Of a stretch of 64,000 nt of DNA, positions 8,452 through 18,540 are shown piece after piece. Source of the stretch: Streptomyces sp. NBC_01754 (GTDB lineage: Bacteria; Actinomycetota; Actinomycetes; Streptomycetales; Streptomycetaceae). The DNA is taken from assembly GCF_035918015.1 (NCBI RefSeq), contig NZ_CP109132.1, positions 1,550,001 through 1,614,000 of the forward strand, in the 5' to 3' direction. A program made the position numbers and the translations under genes. The notes below the pieces were generated by a model. The model was not told the DNA's origin, ran no database searches, and saw only the letters and a list, made by a program, of their open reading frames with translations. Numbering within the stretch: the first letter of the stretch is position 1; every line of letters starts with the position of its first letter.

Positions 8452-8790
8452 TCAGACGTTGAAGCCCAGGGCGCGCAGCTGCTCGCGCCCGTCGTCGGTG
8501 ATCTTGTCCGGGCCCCACGGCGGCATCCAGACCCAGTTGATCCGCAGCTCGTTCACGATCCCCTCGGTCGCGGACTTCGCCTGGTCCTCGATGACGTCGG
8601 TCAGCGGGCAGGCCGCGGACGTCAGCGTCATGTCGAGGGTGGCGATGTTCGCCTCGTCGACGTGGACACCGTAGATCAGGCCCAGGTTGACGACGTCGAT
8701 CCCCAGCTCGGGGTCGACCACGTCGTACAGCGCCTCGCGGACCTCCTCCTCGGAGGCCGGCCTGGTGGTGAGAGTCTCGTTCTCGCTCAT
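8452..8790 (-). CDS. sufT: Fe-S cluster assembly factor, SufT/MIP18-like (DUF59)
   Basis: 112 residues. The core VREALYDVVDPELGIDVVNLGLIY, then TSAACPLTDVIEDQAK with the conserved reactive Cys, is diagnostic of the MIP18/DUF59 family that helps mature Fe-S proteins. It ends the suf operon; its ATG overlaps the sufU stop by four bases (ATGA), so the two are translationally coupled. A longer upstream ATG lies inside sufU and is rejected. Confidence 0.9.
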   Translation of the reverse strand: MSENETLTTRPASEEEVREALYDVVDPELGIDVVNLGLIYGVHVDEANIATLDMTLTSAACPLTDVIEDQAKSATEGIVNELRINWVWMPPWGPDKITDDGREQLRALGFNV

Positions 8791-9242
8791 GCCGTCTTCC
8801 CTTCGGACAGCGCCTGCGCCGTCGCGTCTTTCCACGCCATCCAGCTCAGCAGTGCGCACTTGACCCGAGCCGGGTACTTGGAGACTCCGGCGAACGCGAC
8901 AGCGTCCTCCAGCAGCTCCTCCATCGTGTCGTCCGGCTCCAGCTGACCCTTGGACTGCATCAGTTCCAGGAAGGCCTCCTGGATCTTGTGCGCCTCGCCG
9001 AGCTCCTTGCCGACCAGCAGGTCGTTGAGGACGGAGGCGCTGGCCTGGCTGATGGAGCAGCCCTGGCCCTCGTAGCTGACGTCGGCGACCGTCTCGCCGT
9101 CGTACTTCACGCGGAGCGTGATCTCGTCGCCGCACGTCGGGTTGACGTGGTGCACCTCGGCGTCGCCCTCCCGCAGGCCGCGCCCGTGGGGGTGCTTGTA
9201 GTGGTCCAGGATCACTTCCTGGTACATGGAGTCAAGCTTCAC
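8787..9242 (-). CDS. sufU: SufU-type sulfur acceptor/scaffold
   Basis: 151 residues. Three zinc/sulfur-handling Cys motifs of SufU are present: NPTCGD (about 41-46), GQGCSISQAS (about 66), and ARVKCALLSW (about 128-137). SufU takes persulfide sulfur from the neighbouring SufS and passes it to the SufBCD scaffold. It lies 25 bases after sufS and overlaps sufT by four bases. The ATG at 9242 fits the conserved MKLDSMYQEVILDHYK start. Confidence 0.95.
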   Translation of the reverse strand: MKLDSMYQEVILDHYKHPHGRGLREGDAEVHHVNPTCGDEITLRVKYDGETVADVSYEGQGCSISQASASVLNDLLVGKELGEAHKIQEAFLELMQSKGQLEPDDTMEELLEDAVAFAGVSKYPARVKCALLSWMAWKDATAQALSEGKTA

Positions 9243-9267
9243 CAGTCAACCCTCAGCCGTTCGCCGG

Positions 9268-10536
9268 TTATCCGAAAAAGTTCCGCACGTGCTCCAGGCC
9301 GTCCACCAGGGCGTCGACCTCGGCCGGCGTGGAGTACAGATAGAACGACGCTCGCGTCGTCGCAGGAATTCCGTACCGCAGGCAGACCGGCCGCGCGCAG
9401 TGGTGTCCGACCCGGACGGCGATGCCCTGCTCGTCGAGCACCTGGCCCACGTCGTGGGGGTGGATGTCCCCGAGCGTGAAGGAGATCGCCGCCCCGCGGT
9501 CCTCGGCCGTCGCCGGGCCGATGATCCGCAGGTCGGGCACGGCCAGGAGCCGCTTCACCGCGTACGCGGTGATCGCCTGCTCATGGCGGTGGATGTTCTC
9601 CATGCCGATGGCCGAGAGGTAGTCCACGGCCGCGCCGAGGCCGACGGCCTGGGCGATCGGGGGCGTACCGGCCTCGAACTTGTACGGGGCCGGGGCGTAC
9701 GTCGACGAGTGCATCGACACGGTCTCGATCATCTCGCCGCCGCCGAGGAAGGGCGGCAGGTCCTCCAGGAGCTCCTGCCGGCCCCACAGGACGCCGATGC
9801 CGGTCGGGCCGACCATCTTGTGGCCGGTGAAGGCCACGAAGTCGGCCTGGAGCGCCTGCACGTCCAGCACCATGTGCGGGGCGGCCTGGGAGGCGTCCAC
9901 ACAGACCAGCGCGCCGACCTGCTGGGCACGCCGGATGATCTTCTCGACCGGGTTGATCGTACCCATGATGTTGGACACCAGCGTGAGCGTGACGATCTTC
10001 GTCTTCTCGGTGATGACCTCGTCGATGTCGGACAGGTCGAGCCGGCCGTCGTCCGTGATGCCGAACCACTTCAGCTTCGCGCCCGTACGCTGCGCCAGCA
10101 GCTGCCACGGCACGATGTTGGAGTGGTGCTCCATCTCGGTGGTGACGATCTCGGTGTCGCTGTCGACCCGATAGGGCTCGTCCGCCCAGCCGAGCATGTT
10201 GGCCACGAGGTTCAGCGACTCCGAGGCGTTCTTGGTGAAGATCACCTCGTTGCGGCTGGGAGCGTTGATGAAGGCCGCGACCTTGTCGCGGGCACCCTCG
10301 TACAACGCGGTGGCCTCCTCCGCGAGGGTGTACACACCGCGGTGGACGTTGGCGTTGTAGCGCTCGTAGTACGTGCTGAGCGCGTCGAGGACCTGGCGCG
10401 GCTTCTGCGAGGTCGCCGCGCTGTCCAGGTACACGAGCTTCCTGCCGTCGTGGACCGTGCGGTCCAGGATCGGGAAGTCCTTACGGATCGCCTCGGTGTC
10501 GAGGAGGCCGGAGAGCCCCTGTCGGGCGTCAGTCAC
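9268..10536 (-). CDS. sufS: Cysteine desulfurase SufS
   Basis: 422 residues, a pyridoxal-phosphate enzyme releasing sulfur from cysteine for Fe-S assembly. Visible motifs: LDSAATSQKP near the N-terminus, TTEMEHHSNIVPW, the PLP lysine in FTGHKMVGPTGIG, and the catalytic cysteine in VGHHCARPVCLRYG. The start codon overlaps the sufC stop by four bases. It works with SufU encoded next in the operon. Confidence 0.95.
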   Translation of the reverse strand: MTDARQGLSGLLDTEAIRKDFPILDRTVHDGRKLVYLDSAATSQKPRQVLDALSTYYERYNANVHRGVYTLAEEATALYEGARDKVAAFINAPSRNEVIFTKNASESLNLVANMLGWADEPYRVDSDTEIVTTEMEHHSNIVPWQLLAQRTGAKLKWFGITDDGRLDLSDIDEVITEKTKIVTLTLVSNIMGTINPVEKIIRRAQQVGALVCVDASQAAPHMVLDVQALQADFVAFTGHKMVGPTGIGVLWGRQELLEDLPPFLGGGEMIETVSMHSSTYAPAPYKFEAGTPPIAQAVGLGAAVDYLSAIGMENIHRHEQAITAYAVKRLLAVPDLRIIGPATAEDRGAAISFTLGDIHPHDVGQVLDEQGIAVRVGHHCARPVCLRYGIPATTRASFYLYSTPAEVDALVDGLEHVRNFFG

Positions 10537-11324
10537 GCGACTGCCCCTCCTGAGTTCGCTCCGCTCACGGCGCCGCCCTTCACGTATGCCTCGTAGCCCT
10601 CGTTCTCCAGCTTGTCGGCGAGCTCGGCGCCGCCGGACTCGGCGATGCGGCCGTTGGCGAAGACGTGCACGAAGTCGGGCTTGATGTAGCGCAGGATCCG
10701 CGTGTAGTGCGTGATCAGCAGGGTGCCGACCTCGCCGGACTCACGGACCCGGTTGACGCCCTCGGAGACGACGCGCAGGGCGTCGACGTCCAGACCGGAG
10801 TCGGTCTCGTCGAGGATGGCGACCTTCGGCCTGAGGAGCTCCAGCTGGAGGATCTCGTGGCGCTTCTTCTCACCGCCGGAGAAACCCTCGTTGACGTTGC
10901 GCTCGGCGAAGGCCGGGTCCATGTGGAGCCCGGACATCGCCTCCTTGACCTCCTTGACCCACGTACGCAGCTTGGGGGCCTCGCCGCGGACGGCGGTGGC
11001 GGAGGTGCGCAGGAAGTTGGAGACCGAGACACCGGGGATCTCGATCGGGTACTGCATGGCGAGGAACAGACCGGCGCGGGCCCGCTCGTCGACGGACATC
11101 TCCAGGATGTCCTCGCCGTCCAGGGTCACCGTGCCACGCGTGATCGTGTACTTGGGGTGACCGGCGATCGAGTAGGCGAGGGTGGACTTGCCGGACCCGT
11201 TCGGGCCCATGATGGCGTGGGTCTCGCCCTGCTTCACAGTCAGGTCGACGCCCTTGAGGATCTCCTTCGTGGCGTTGTCGGCCTCGACGGAGACGTGCAG
11301 GTCGCGGATTTCAAGCGTTGCCAT
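10533..11324 (-). CDS. sufC: Fe-S assembly ATPase SufC
   Basis: 263 residues, an ABC-type ATPase of the SufBCD scaffold. Walker A GPNGSGKST (40-48), the SufC-type signature FSGGEKKRHE, and Walker B VAILDETDSGLD are intact. ATG 11324 starts the conserved MATLEIRDLHV; an earlier in-frame ATG at 11363 would overlap the Rieske gene without conserved sequence. It lies 7 bases after the Rieske gene and overlaps sufS by four bases. Confidence 0.95.
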   Translation of the reverse strand: MATLEIRDLHVSVEADNATKEILKGVDLTVKQGETHAIMGPNGSGKSTLAYSIAGHPKYTITRGTVTLDGEDILEMSVDERARAGLFLAMQYPIEIPGVSVSNFLRTSATAVRGEAPKLRTWVKEVKEAMSGLHMDPAFAERNVNEGFSGGEKKRHEILQLELLRPKVAILDETDSGLDVDALRVVSEGVNRVRESGEVGTLLITHYTRILRYIKPDFVHVFANGRIAESGGAELADKLENEGYEAYVKGGAVSGANSGGAVA

Positions 11325-11331
11325 GGGTGAC

Positions 11332-11649
11332 TCAGGACTCCTGGGTGACGGAGACGAGCACATCGTCCCCTTCGATCTTTACGGGGTATACGGGGACGGG
11401 GCGCGTCGCGGGAAGGCCGGACGGCTTGCCGGTGCGCAGGTCGAAGCTCGATCCGTGCAGCCAGCACTCGATCGAGCAGTCCTCCACCTCGCCCTCCGAC
11501 AGTGAGACGTTCGCGTGCGAGCAGATGTCGTTGATCGCGAACACCTCGCCCTCGGTGCGGACGACGGAGACCGGCGTGCCGTCGAGTTCCACCCGCCTGG
11601 GGGTGTCGTCCTCCAGCTCGCTCAGCGCACAGGCGCGGACGAAGGCCAT
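11332..11649 (-). CDS. Rieske [2Fe-2S] ferredoxin-type protein in the suf operon
   Basis: 105 residues. The Rieske ligands are visible as ICSHANVSL (Cys and His, about 43-45) and CWLHGSSFD (Cys and His, about 62-65), matching the ferredoxin subunit of non-heme oxygenases. In actinobacteria such a gene is regularly placed between sufD and sufC; an electron-transfer role in cluster assembly is inferred from position. Its ATG shares one base with the sufD stop (TGATG), so translation is coupled. Confidence 0.9.
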   Translation of the reverse strand: MAFVRACALSELEDDTPRRVELDGTPVSVVRTEGEVFAINDICSHANVSLSEGEVEDCSIECWLHGSSFDLRTGKPSGLPATRPVPVYPVKIEGDDVLVSVTQES

Positions 11650-12866
11650 CAGACCGTCGCCTTCAGCTCGTCCTCGATCTTGTCGAGGAGACGGGCCTCG
11701 ACGTCGGGCAGGCCGATCTGCTGGACCAGCTCGGCGAAGAAGCCGTGCACGACGAGCCGGCGGGCCTCCTCCTCCGGGATACCGCGGGACTGGAGGTAGA
11801 ACAGCTGCTCGTCCTCGAAGCGGCCGGTCGCCGAGGCGTGGCCGGCGCCGACGATCTCGCCGGTCTCGATCTCCAGGTTGGGTACGGAGTCGACCCGGGC
11901 ACCGTCGGTGAGGACGAGGTTGCGGTTCATCTCGTAGGTGTCGGTGCCCTCGGCGGCGGCCTGGATGAGGACGTCACCGATCCATACGGCGTGGGCGCCG
12001 TCGCCCTGCAACGCGCCCTTGTAGGTCACGTTGGACCTGCAGTGCGGGGTGTTGTGGTCGACCAGGAGGCGGTGCTCCTGGTGCTGGCCCTTGTCGGTGA
12101 AGTACAGCCCGAAGAGCTCGGCCTCGCCGCCGGGGCCCGCGTAGGCCACCCGGGGGTGGAGGCGGACCACGTCGCCGCCGAAGGTGACGACGACGGACTT
12201 GAAGGAGGCGTCGCGGCCGACCAGCGCGTTGTGCTGGCCGACGTGGACGGCCTTCTCGTCCCAGTCCTGGACGGAGACGACGGTCAGCTTCGCCCCGTCG
12301 CCCAGGATGTAGTCGACGTTGGCGGCGAGCACGGTGTCACCGGTGTGGTCGATGACGACGACGGCCTCGGCGAAGGCGCCCAGCCGGATGACCTGGTGGC
12401 CGTAGGCGACGCCGCCCTCGCCGTGCACGGCGATCCGGATCGGCTCGGTGAGCACGGCTTCCTTGGCGACGGTGACGACGGAGGCCTGGTCGAAGGAGGC
12501 GTACGCCTGGGCGGCGACCCGGTCCACCGGGACTCCCCCGTCGCGCAGCCGCGCGTCGTCCCGGCCGACGGTCTCCACCGTGACGCCCTCGGGCGCCTCG
12601 ACGGCGATCTTGACGCCGTCACCGGTGGCGACGGCGGTGCCGTCGTGCAGCCCGCGCAGCCGTTCCAGCGGGGTGAAGCGCCACTCCTCCTCGCGGCCGT
12701 GCGGGACGGGGAAGTCCGCGACGTCGAAGGACGGCGGCGCGCTCATGCGCGTGGCGACGGTCGACTCGGCGGCCACCGCGATCGAGCCGGCGGTGGTGGA
12801 GCCCACCGGCGGGGGTCCCCCCGCTCGCGCGGAGCCGAGAGGGGGAGAATTCAGGGCCTCAGCCAT
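11649..12866 (-). CDS. sufD: Fe-S cluster assembly protein SufD
   Basis: 405 residues, a SufB paralogue and partner in the SufB-SufC-SufD scaffold. The conserved part starts near residue 45 (FPVPHGREEEWRFTPLERLRGL) and includes the C-terminal beta-helix with GHASATGRFEDEQLFYLQSRG, typical of the SufB/SufD family. The first 40 residues are low-complexity, and ATG at residue 41 (MSAPPSFDVADF) is an alternative start. It follows sufB by 58 bases. Confidence 0.93.
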   Translation of the reverse strand: MAEALNSPPLGSARAGGPPPVGSTTAGSIAVAAESTVATRMSAPPSFDVADFPVPHGREEEWRFTPLERLRGLHDGTAVATGDGVKIAVEAPEGVTVETVGRDDARLRDGGVPVDRVAAQAYASFDQASVVTVAKEAVLTEPIRIAVHGEGGVAYGHQVIRLGAFAEAVVVIDHTGDTVLAANVDYILGDGAKLTVVSVQDWDEKAVHVGQHNALVGRDASFKSVVVTFGGDVVRLHPRVAYAGPGGEAELFGLYFTDKGQHQEHRLLVDHNTPHCRSNVTYKGALQGDGAHAVWIGDVLIQAAAEGTDTYEMNRNLVLTDGARVDSVPNLEIETGEIVGAGHASATGRFEDEQLFYLQSRGIPEEEARRLVVHGFFAELVQQIGLPDVEARLLDKIEDELKATV

Positions 12867-12924
12867 GGCTGTCGTAGTGCTCGCTTTCTCAGTCAGAACT
12901 CTTCGGGGCGTGTTCGGCGGGCGG

Positions 12925-14346
12925 TCAGCCGACCGAACCCTCCATCTGCAGCTCGATCAGCCGGTTGAGCTCCAGGGCGTACTCCATGGGCAGCTCCTTG
13001 GCGATCGGCTCGACGAAGCCGCGCACGATCATCGCCATGGCCTCGAACTCGGTGAGTCCGCGGCTCATGAGGTAGAAGAGCTGGTCCTCGGAGACCTTGG
13101 AGACCGTCGCCTCGTGGCCCATCGACACGTCGTCCTCGCGGACGTCGACGTACGGGTAGGTGTCGGACCGCGAGACGGTGTCCACGAGCAGCGCGTCGCA
13201 CAGCACGTTGGACTTCGCGCCCGGGGCGCCCTCGCCGATCTCGATCAGTCCGCGGTAGGAGGTGCGGCCGCCGCCTCGCGCCACCGACTTGGAGACGATG
13301 TTGGAGGAGGTGTTCGGGGCCATGTGGACCATCTTGGCGCCGGCGTCCTGGTGCTGGCCCTCGCCCGCGAAGGCGATGGACAGGGTCTCGCCCTTGGCGT
13401 GCTCGCCCATCAGGTAGACCGCCGGGTACTTCATGGTGACCTTGGAGCCGATGTTGCCGTCGACCCACTCCATGGTCGCGCCCTCGTACGCCACGGCGCG
13501 CTTGGTGACGAGGTTGTACACGTTGTTCGACCAGTTCTGGATGGTCGTGTAGCGGCAGCGGCCGCCCTTCTTCACGATGATCTCGACGACCGCGGAGTGC
13601 AGCGAGTCCGAGGAGTAGATCGGCGCGGTGCAGCCCTCGACGTAGTGGACGTAGGCGTCCTCGTCGACGATGATCAGCGTCCGCTCGAACTGGCCCATGT
13701 TCTCCGTGTTGATACGGAAGTAGGCCTGGAGCGGGATGTCCACGTGGACGCCCTTGGGCACGTAGACGAAGGACCCGCCCGACCAGACGGCCGTGTTCAG
13801 CGAGGCGAACTTGTTGTCACCGACAGGGATGATCGTGCCGAAGTACTCCTTGAAGAGCTCCGGGTGCTCCTTGAGCGCGGTGTCGGTGTCGAGGAAGATG
13901 ACGCCCTGCTCCTCCAGGTCCTCGCGGATCTGGTGGTAGACGACCTCCGACTCGTACTGCGCGGCGACACCGGCGACCAGGCGCTGCTTCTCCGCCTCCG
14001 GGATGCCGAGCTTGTCGTAGGTGTTCTTGATGTCCTCGGGCAGGTCCTCCCAGGACTGTGCCTGCTTCTCCGTGGACCGCACGAAGTACTTGATGTTGTC
14101 GAAGTCGATGCCCGACAGGTCGGAGCCCCAGTTGGGCATGGGCTTCTTGTCGAACAGCTTCAGGCCCTTGAGACGGAGCTTCAGCATCCACTCCGGCTCG
14201 TTCTTCTTCTCCGAGATGTCGCGGACGACGGCCTCGGACAGGCCGCGCTTCGCCACCGCGCCTGCTTCGTCGGAGTCGGCCCAGCCGAATTCGTACGTGC
14301 CCAGACCCTCGAGCTCAGGGTGGGCGGTCTCCGTGGGGAGCGTCAT
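12925..14346 (-). CDS. sufB: Fe-S cluster assembly scaffold SufB
   Basis: 473 residues, the usual SufB length. Conserved blocks include [58 protein letters not shown] with the Cys proposed as a cluster or sulfur ligand, and [16 protein letters not shown] near the end. ATG 14346 overlaps the sufR stop by four bases (ATGA), so it is translationally coupled to its regulator; longer upstream starts lie inside sufR. Confidence 0.96.
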   Translation of the reverse strand: MTLPTETAHPELEGLGTYEFGWADSDEAGAVAKRGLSEAVVRDISEKKNEPEWMLKLRLKGLKLFDKKPMPNWGSDLSGIDFDNIKYFVRSTEKQAQSWEDLPEDIKNTYDKLGIPEAEKQRLVAGVAAQYESEVVYHQIREDLEEQGVIFLDTDTALKEHPELFKEYFGTIIPVGDNKFASLNTAVWSGGSFVYVPKGVHVDIPLQAYFRINTENMGQFERTLIIVDEDAYVHYVEGCTAPIYSSDSLHSAVVEIIVKKGGRCRYTTIQNWSNNVYNLVTKRAVAYEGATMEWVDGNIGSKVTMKYPAVYLMGEHAKGETLSIAFAGEGQHQDAGAKMVHMAPNTSSNIVSKSVARGGGRTSYRGLIEIGEGAPGAKSNVLCDALLVDTVSRSDTYPYVDVREDDVSMGHEATVSKVSEDQLFYLMSRGLTEFEAMAMIVRGFVEPIAKELPMEYALELNRLIELQMEGSVG

Positions 14347-15083
14347 GCGGGGTTCCTCCCGGCCGTGCTTGCGGATGCTGAATGGGTGTTCTGTGGTGCC
14401 GTGGGCCTGCTGCGCGGAACGAACGTCGTACACACACCGTCGCCGTGGGCGAGGGTGGCCAGACGCTGCACATGGGTCCCGAGCAGGCTGGAGAAGAATT
14501 CCGTCTCCGCCTCGCACAGCTGCGGGAACTGCTCGGCGACGTGCGCGACCGGGCAGTGTTGCTGGCACAGCTGCTCGCCCTGCTGCGGGGCCGGCGCGCT
14601 GCGCGCCGTAGCAGCGTACCCGTCGGCGGACAGCGCCTTGGCGAGCGCCTCGGTGCGCCCTTCGGGGCCTGCGGCCTCGACCGCCGCGCGATATGTCTCG
14701 GCCTGTGCCGCCATCCGTGCGCGGGCGAAGGCGACCAGCGCCTCTTCCCCGGCCGTGTCGGCGATCCAGCGCAGCGCGTCGGCGGCGAGCTTGTCGTAGG
14801 ACTGGTCGAAGGCGTCCCGTCCGCAGTCCGTCAAGGCGAACACCTTGGCGGGGCGGCCACGGGCGCGCGCACCGTACACGCGCTGCTCACGGGCCTCGAC
14901 GACGCCGTCGGTGACCAACGCGTCGAGGTGGCGGCGCACGGCCGCCTGGGTGAGGCCCACATGCTTCGCCAGGGTGGCGACGGTGGACGGGCCGTGGTCC
15001 AGGATGGACCGCGCGACGCGGTTGCGCGTCGAGCGCTCACCGGTCGCGAGTTCCTCCTGAGGAGCCTCGCCCATGTATTTCAC
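14343..15083 (-). CDS. sufR: SufR, Fe-S-sensing repressor of the suf operon
   Basis: 246 residues from the GTG at 15083. An N-terminal winged helix-turn-helix ([22 protein letters not shown], about 35-60) is followed by a C-terminal sensor region with Cys173, Cys177, Cys190 and Cys218 in [18 protein letters not shown] and GDGVCT, the conserved cysteines of actinobacterial SufR that bind an Fe-S cluster. It heads and presumably autoregulates sufR-B-D-Rieske-C-S-U-T. The GTG fits a leaderless transcript because the promoter -10 ends 6 bases upstream; ATG 15074 is the alternative start. Confidence 0.9.
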   Translation of the reverse strand: MKYMGEAPQEELATGERSTRNRVARSILDHGPSTVATLAKHVGLTQAAVRRHLDALVTDGVVEAREQRVYGARARGRPAKVFALTDCGRDAFDQSYDKLAADALRWIADTAGEEALVAFARARMAAQAETYRAAVEAAGPEGRTEALAKALSADGYAATARSAPAPQQGEQLCQQHCPVAHVAEQFPQLCEAETEFFSSLLGTHVQRLATLAHGDGVCTTFVPRSRPTAPQNTHSASASTAGRNPA

Positions 15084-15119
15084 AACGCCATTGTTGCGTA
15101 ATTCATCCGGCAGTGACAA
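15083..15119 (-). promoter_or_regulatory. suf operon promoter with overlapping SufR operator
   Basis: On the minus strand, TTGTCA (15114-15119) and AACAAT (15090-15095) are 18 bases apart and place the transcription start at or next to the sufR GTG. The palindrome CAAC-N6-GTTG (15083-15096), the pattern reported for SufR binding in Streptomyces, covers the -10 and the start point, so bound SufR should block initiation. Confidence 0.75.
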
Positions 15120-15152
15120 GCCGCCGCCGGACCCGGCGCGGTGCCGTTCATC

Positions 15153-15170
15153 ACTTAGGCGAACCTAAGT
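15153..15170. promoter_or_regulatory. Iron-box-like palindrome
   Basis: Perfect palindrome ACTTAGG-CGAA-CCTAAGT. Its core TTAGGCGAACCTAA matches 13 of 14 bases of the right part of the DtxR/DmdR iron box (TTAGGCTAACCTAA), but the outer left half-site is missing. It lies 34 bases upstream of the sufR -35 and about 100 bases before the divergent ABC transporter -10, so it could serve either. Confidence 0.5.
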
Positions 15171-15286
15171 TGACCTGCGGAAACAGGGAGCGCCCCGCCA
15201 CACGCGCAGGTGGCGGGCGGTACGGGCCCCGCCCCGGCCGACCCGCCGCCCCGGGGGCCGCCCTCCCCCGCCTAGACTTGCGCGCC

Positions 15287-16209
<923 letters not shown>

Positions 16210-16213
<4 letters not shown>

Positions 16214-16977
16214 GCGCCGGTACGTACGCCCCGCGCCCCGGCGCCGCCCCGCTGCCGCGGATGATCGCCGCGCAGGCCGCGCTGGAGACCCGGATGCTGC
16301 TGCGCAACGGCGAGCAGCTGCTGCTGACGGTGATCATCCCCGCGCTGCTGCTGGTGCTCTTCAGCGCGGTCGACGTGGTGGACACCGGCGCGGGCGAGCC
16401 GGTCGACTTCCTGACGCCCGGTGTCCTGGCCCTCGCCGTGATGTCCACCGCCTTCACGGGCCAGGCCATCGCGACCGGCTTCGAGCGCCGGTACGGGGTA
16501 CTGAAGCGGCTGGGCGCCTCTCCGCTGCCGCGCTGGGCGCTGATGGCGGCGAAGACCCTGGCCGTGCTGGTCACCGAGGTGTTCCAGGTCGCCCTGCTCA
16601 CGGTGATCGCCTTCGCGCTCGGCTGGTCGCCCCAGGGCGGCCCGCTCCCGGTGCTGCTGCTCCTGCTGCTGGGTACGGCGGCCTTCTCGGGGCTGGGCCT
16701 GCTGATGGCGGGGACCCTCAAGGCGGAGGCGACGCTGGCGGCCGCCAACCTCGTCTTCCTGCTGCTGCTGGTCGGCGGCGGTGTGGTGGTACCGCTGGAC
16801 AAGTTCCCCGAAGCGGCGCAGTCGGTGCTGGGTCTGCTGCCGATCGCCGCCCTCTCCGAGGGGCTGCGGGACGTGTTGCAGCACGGCGCCCCGACGCCGT
16901 GGGGCGATCTGGGGATCCTGGCCGGGTGGGCGGTGCTGGGACTGGGCGCGGCGGCGAGGTTCTTCCGCTGGGAGTGA
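16210..16977 (+). CDS. ABC-2 type transporter permease
   Basis: 255 residues with about six transmembrane segments (for example LLLTVIIPALLLVLFSAVDV, VLALAVMSTAFTGQAIATGF, NLVFLLLLVGGGVVVPLD). It contains the ABC-2 membrane domain pattern FERRYGVLKRLGASPLPRW. The ATG overlaps the ATPase stop (ATGA), so the two form one exporter. Longer starts lie inside the ATPase gene. Substrate cannot be told. Confidence 0.9.
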
Positions 16978-17065
16978 GCCCGGCACCCGCCGTCCGGGCA
17001 GGCGCTTCGGGGTGACTCGTCCCCCTCGTGAAAGCATGCACAAGCCGCCGCTTATCATGGTCCCC

Positions 17066-18070
17066 GTGCCCAAGCTGACCCGAGCCGAAGTCGCTCAAGC
17101 CGCGCGGAACCCGCTGCTCTTCGTCGCCGACCGGTGGTCTCCCTCCCCCCGGACCGTCCGCCGCGCCGTCATGTCCGCGATCCTGATGGCCGTGGCCATC
17201 GTCGTGACCGGCGGCGCGGTACGCCTGACCGGTTCCGGCCTCGGCTGCCCCACCTGGCCCAAGTGCACCGAAGAGAGCCTGACGACGACCAGTGCGATGG
17301 GTGTGCACGGTGTCATCGAGTTCGGCAACCGGCTGCTGACGTACGTCCTGTGCGCGGCGGTCGGCTGGGCGATCGTGGCGGCCCGTTCGGCCAAGCCCTG
17401 GCGGCGCGGCCTCACCCGGATCGGCTGGGCCCAGTTCTGGGTCGTCATGGGCAACGCGGTCCTCGGCGGCATCGTCGTCCTGGTGGGCCTGAACCCGTAC
17501 ACCGTGGCGGCGCACTTCCTGCTGTCCACGGCACTGATCACCCTGGCCGTGCTGATGTACCACCGGCTCGACGAGGGCGACGGCGCACCCAGACCCCTGG
17601 TCGGCAAGGCGGTCTCGCAGCTGACCTGGCTGCTCGTGGTGGCCGCGGCCCTGCTCGTCGCGGTCGGCACGGTCGTGACCGGCGCGGGCCGGCACGCGGG
17701 CGACTCCAGCGATGTGCACCGCATCCCGCTCGACTGGAAGCTGATCAGCCAGTTGCACGCGGACCTCGCCTGGATCGTGGTGGCCCTGTCCGTGGCCCTC
17801 TGGTTCGTGCTGAAGGCCGTGGACGCCCCGGCCGTGCCGAGGCGCCGCTCCGGCGAACTCTTCCTGGTCCTGCTGGCCCAGGGGGTCATCGGCTACGTCC
17901 AGTACTTCCTGGACACCCCGGAGATCCTGGTGGGCCTGCACATGCTGGGCTCGTGCCTGGTGTGGATCGCGGTCGTGCGGGTGCTGCTGGCCCAGCGTGA
18001 ACGCCCGGTGGCCCCCGCCGAGGCGCCTGCCCGGGCCGAGGAGCAGCCGGAGCACACAGCCGCGGTCTGA
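17066..18070 (+). CDS. ctaA: Heme A synthase (COX15/CtaA)
   Basis: 334 residues with eight transmembrane segments. It oxidises the heme O methyl group to formyl for cytochrome aa3 oxidase. Heme-ligand histidines fall in AMGVHGVIEFGNRLLTY, YTVAAHFLLSTALIT, LISQLHADLAWIV and LVGLHMLGS, and a Cys pair is in GLGCPTWPKC. The start is uncertain: GTG 17066 has TATCAT 7 bases upstream and may be leaderless, while ATG 17057 or 17036 would add a few residues. ctaB, the preceding enzyme, is 0.5 kb away on the other strand. It ends at an unusually long hairpin. Confidence 0.93.
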   Translation: MPKLTRAEVAQAARNPLLFVADRWSPSPRTVRRAVMSAILMAVAIVVTGGAVRLTGSGLGCPTWPKCTEESLTTTSAMGVHGVIEFGNRLLTYVLCAAVGWAIVAARSAKPWRRGLTRIGWAQFWVVMGNAVLGGIVVLVGLNPYTVAAHFLLSTALITLAVLMYHRLDEGDGAPRPLVGKAVSQLTWLLVVAAALLVAVGTVVTGAGRHAGDSSDVHRIPLDWKLISQLHADLAWIVVALSVALWFVLKAVDAPAVPRRRSGELFLVLLAQGVIGYVQYFLDTPEILVGLHMLGSCLVWIAVVRVLLAQRERPVAPAEAPARAEEQPEHTAAV

Positions 18071-18072
18071 GC

Positions 18073-18145
18073 CCCCACACACGGAGAGAGCCTCCGTCAC
18101 CACAGCCCCTGCGGGCGGTGACGGAGGCTCTCTCCGTGTGTGGGG
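18073..18145. terminator. Very long perfect hairpin between convergent genes
   Basis: 29-base arms at 18073-18101 and 18117-18145 are exact reverse complements with a 15-base loop. The hairpin fills the gap between ctaA (stop 18070) and the minus-strand gene ending at 18152, so it should terminate both. Confidence 0.85.
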
Positions 18146-18151
18146 TCCGGC

Positions 18152-18508
18152 TCAGCCGTTCGAGGGGCCGCCGAGCTGGATCCCGGCCATCCGGGACCAC
18201 TCGTACGGACCGGTGCGGACCCTCGCCGCGAAGTCGCCGTCGAACTCCTCGTGCATCGTGATGCCCGCCTTCTCCGTGGCTCTCTCGGCGACGGCGTACG
18301 AGGGTGCCACCAGGTCGCCCCAGGCGCCGTCCGCGCCGACGAGGACGATACGGGCGCCCACCTGGCCGAGGTAGGCGAGCTGCCCCTCGGCACCGCCGTG
18401 CGCCTCGGCGAAGGCGCCGATCTCCTTGGCGAGCTTGCCGGCCTTGCGCTCCGCGCGGGCCGCCCGCCTGCTGTCGTCCGTCTGCTGGGTCTGAGCCGTC
18501 TCTGCCAT
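18152..18508 (-). CDS. Conserved hypothetical protein
   Basis: 118 residues. An N-terminal charged, helical part (SRRAARAERKAGKLAKEIGA) is followed by GARIVLVGADGAWGDLVAPSYA and EFDGDFAARVRTGPYEWSRM. No membrane segment, signal peptide or catalytic motif is visible. I know it only as a conserved Streptomyces protein between ctaA and ctaB; a role in heme or oxidase assembly would be a guess from position. ATG 18508 is the only sensible start. Confidence 0.75.
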   Translation of the reverse strand: MAETAQTQQTDDSRRAARAERKAGKLAKEIGAFAEAHGGAEGQLAYLGQVGARIVLVGADGAWGDLVAPSYAVAERATEKAGITMHEEFDGDFAARVRTGPYEWSRMAGIQLGGPSNG

Positions 18509-18540
18509 GAACAGGATGCTACCGACGGGTAGGCCACATG

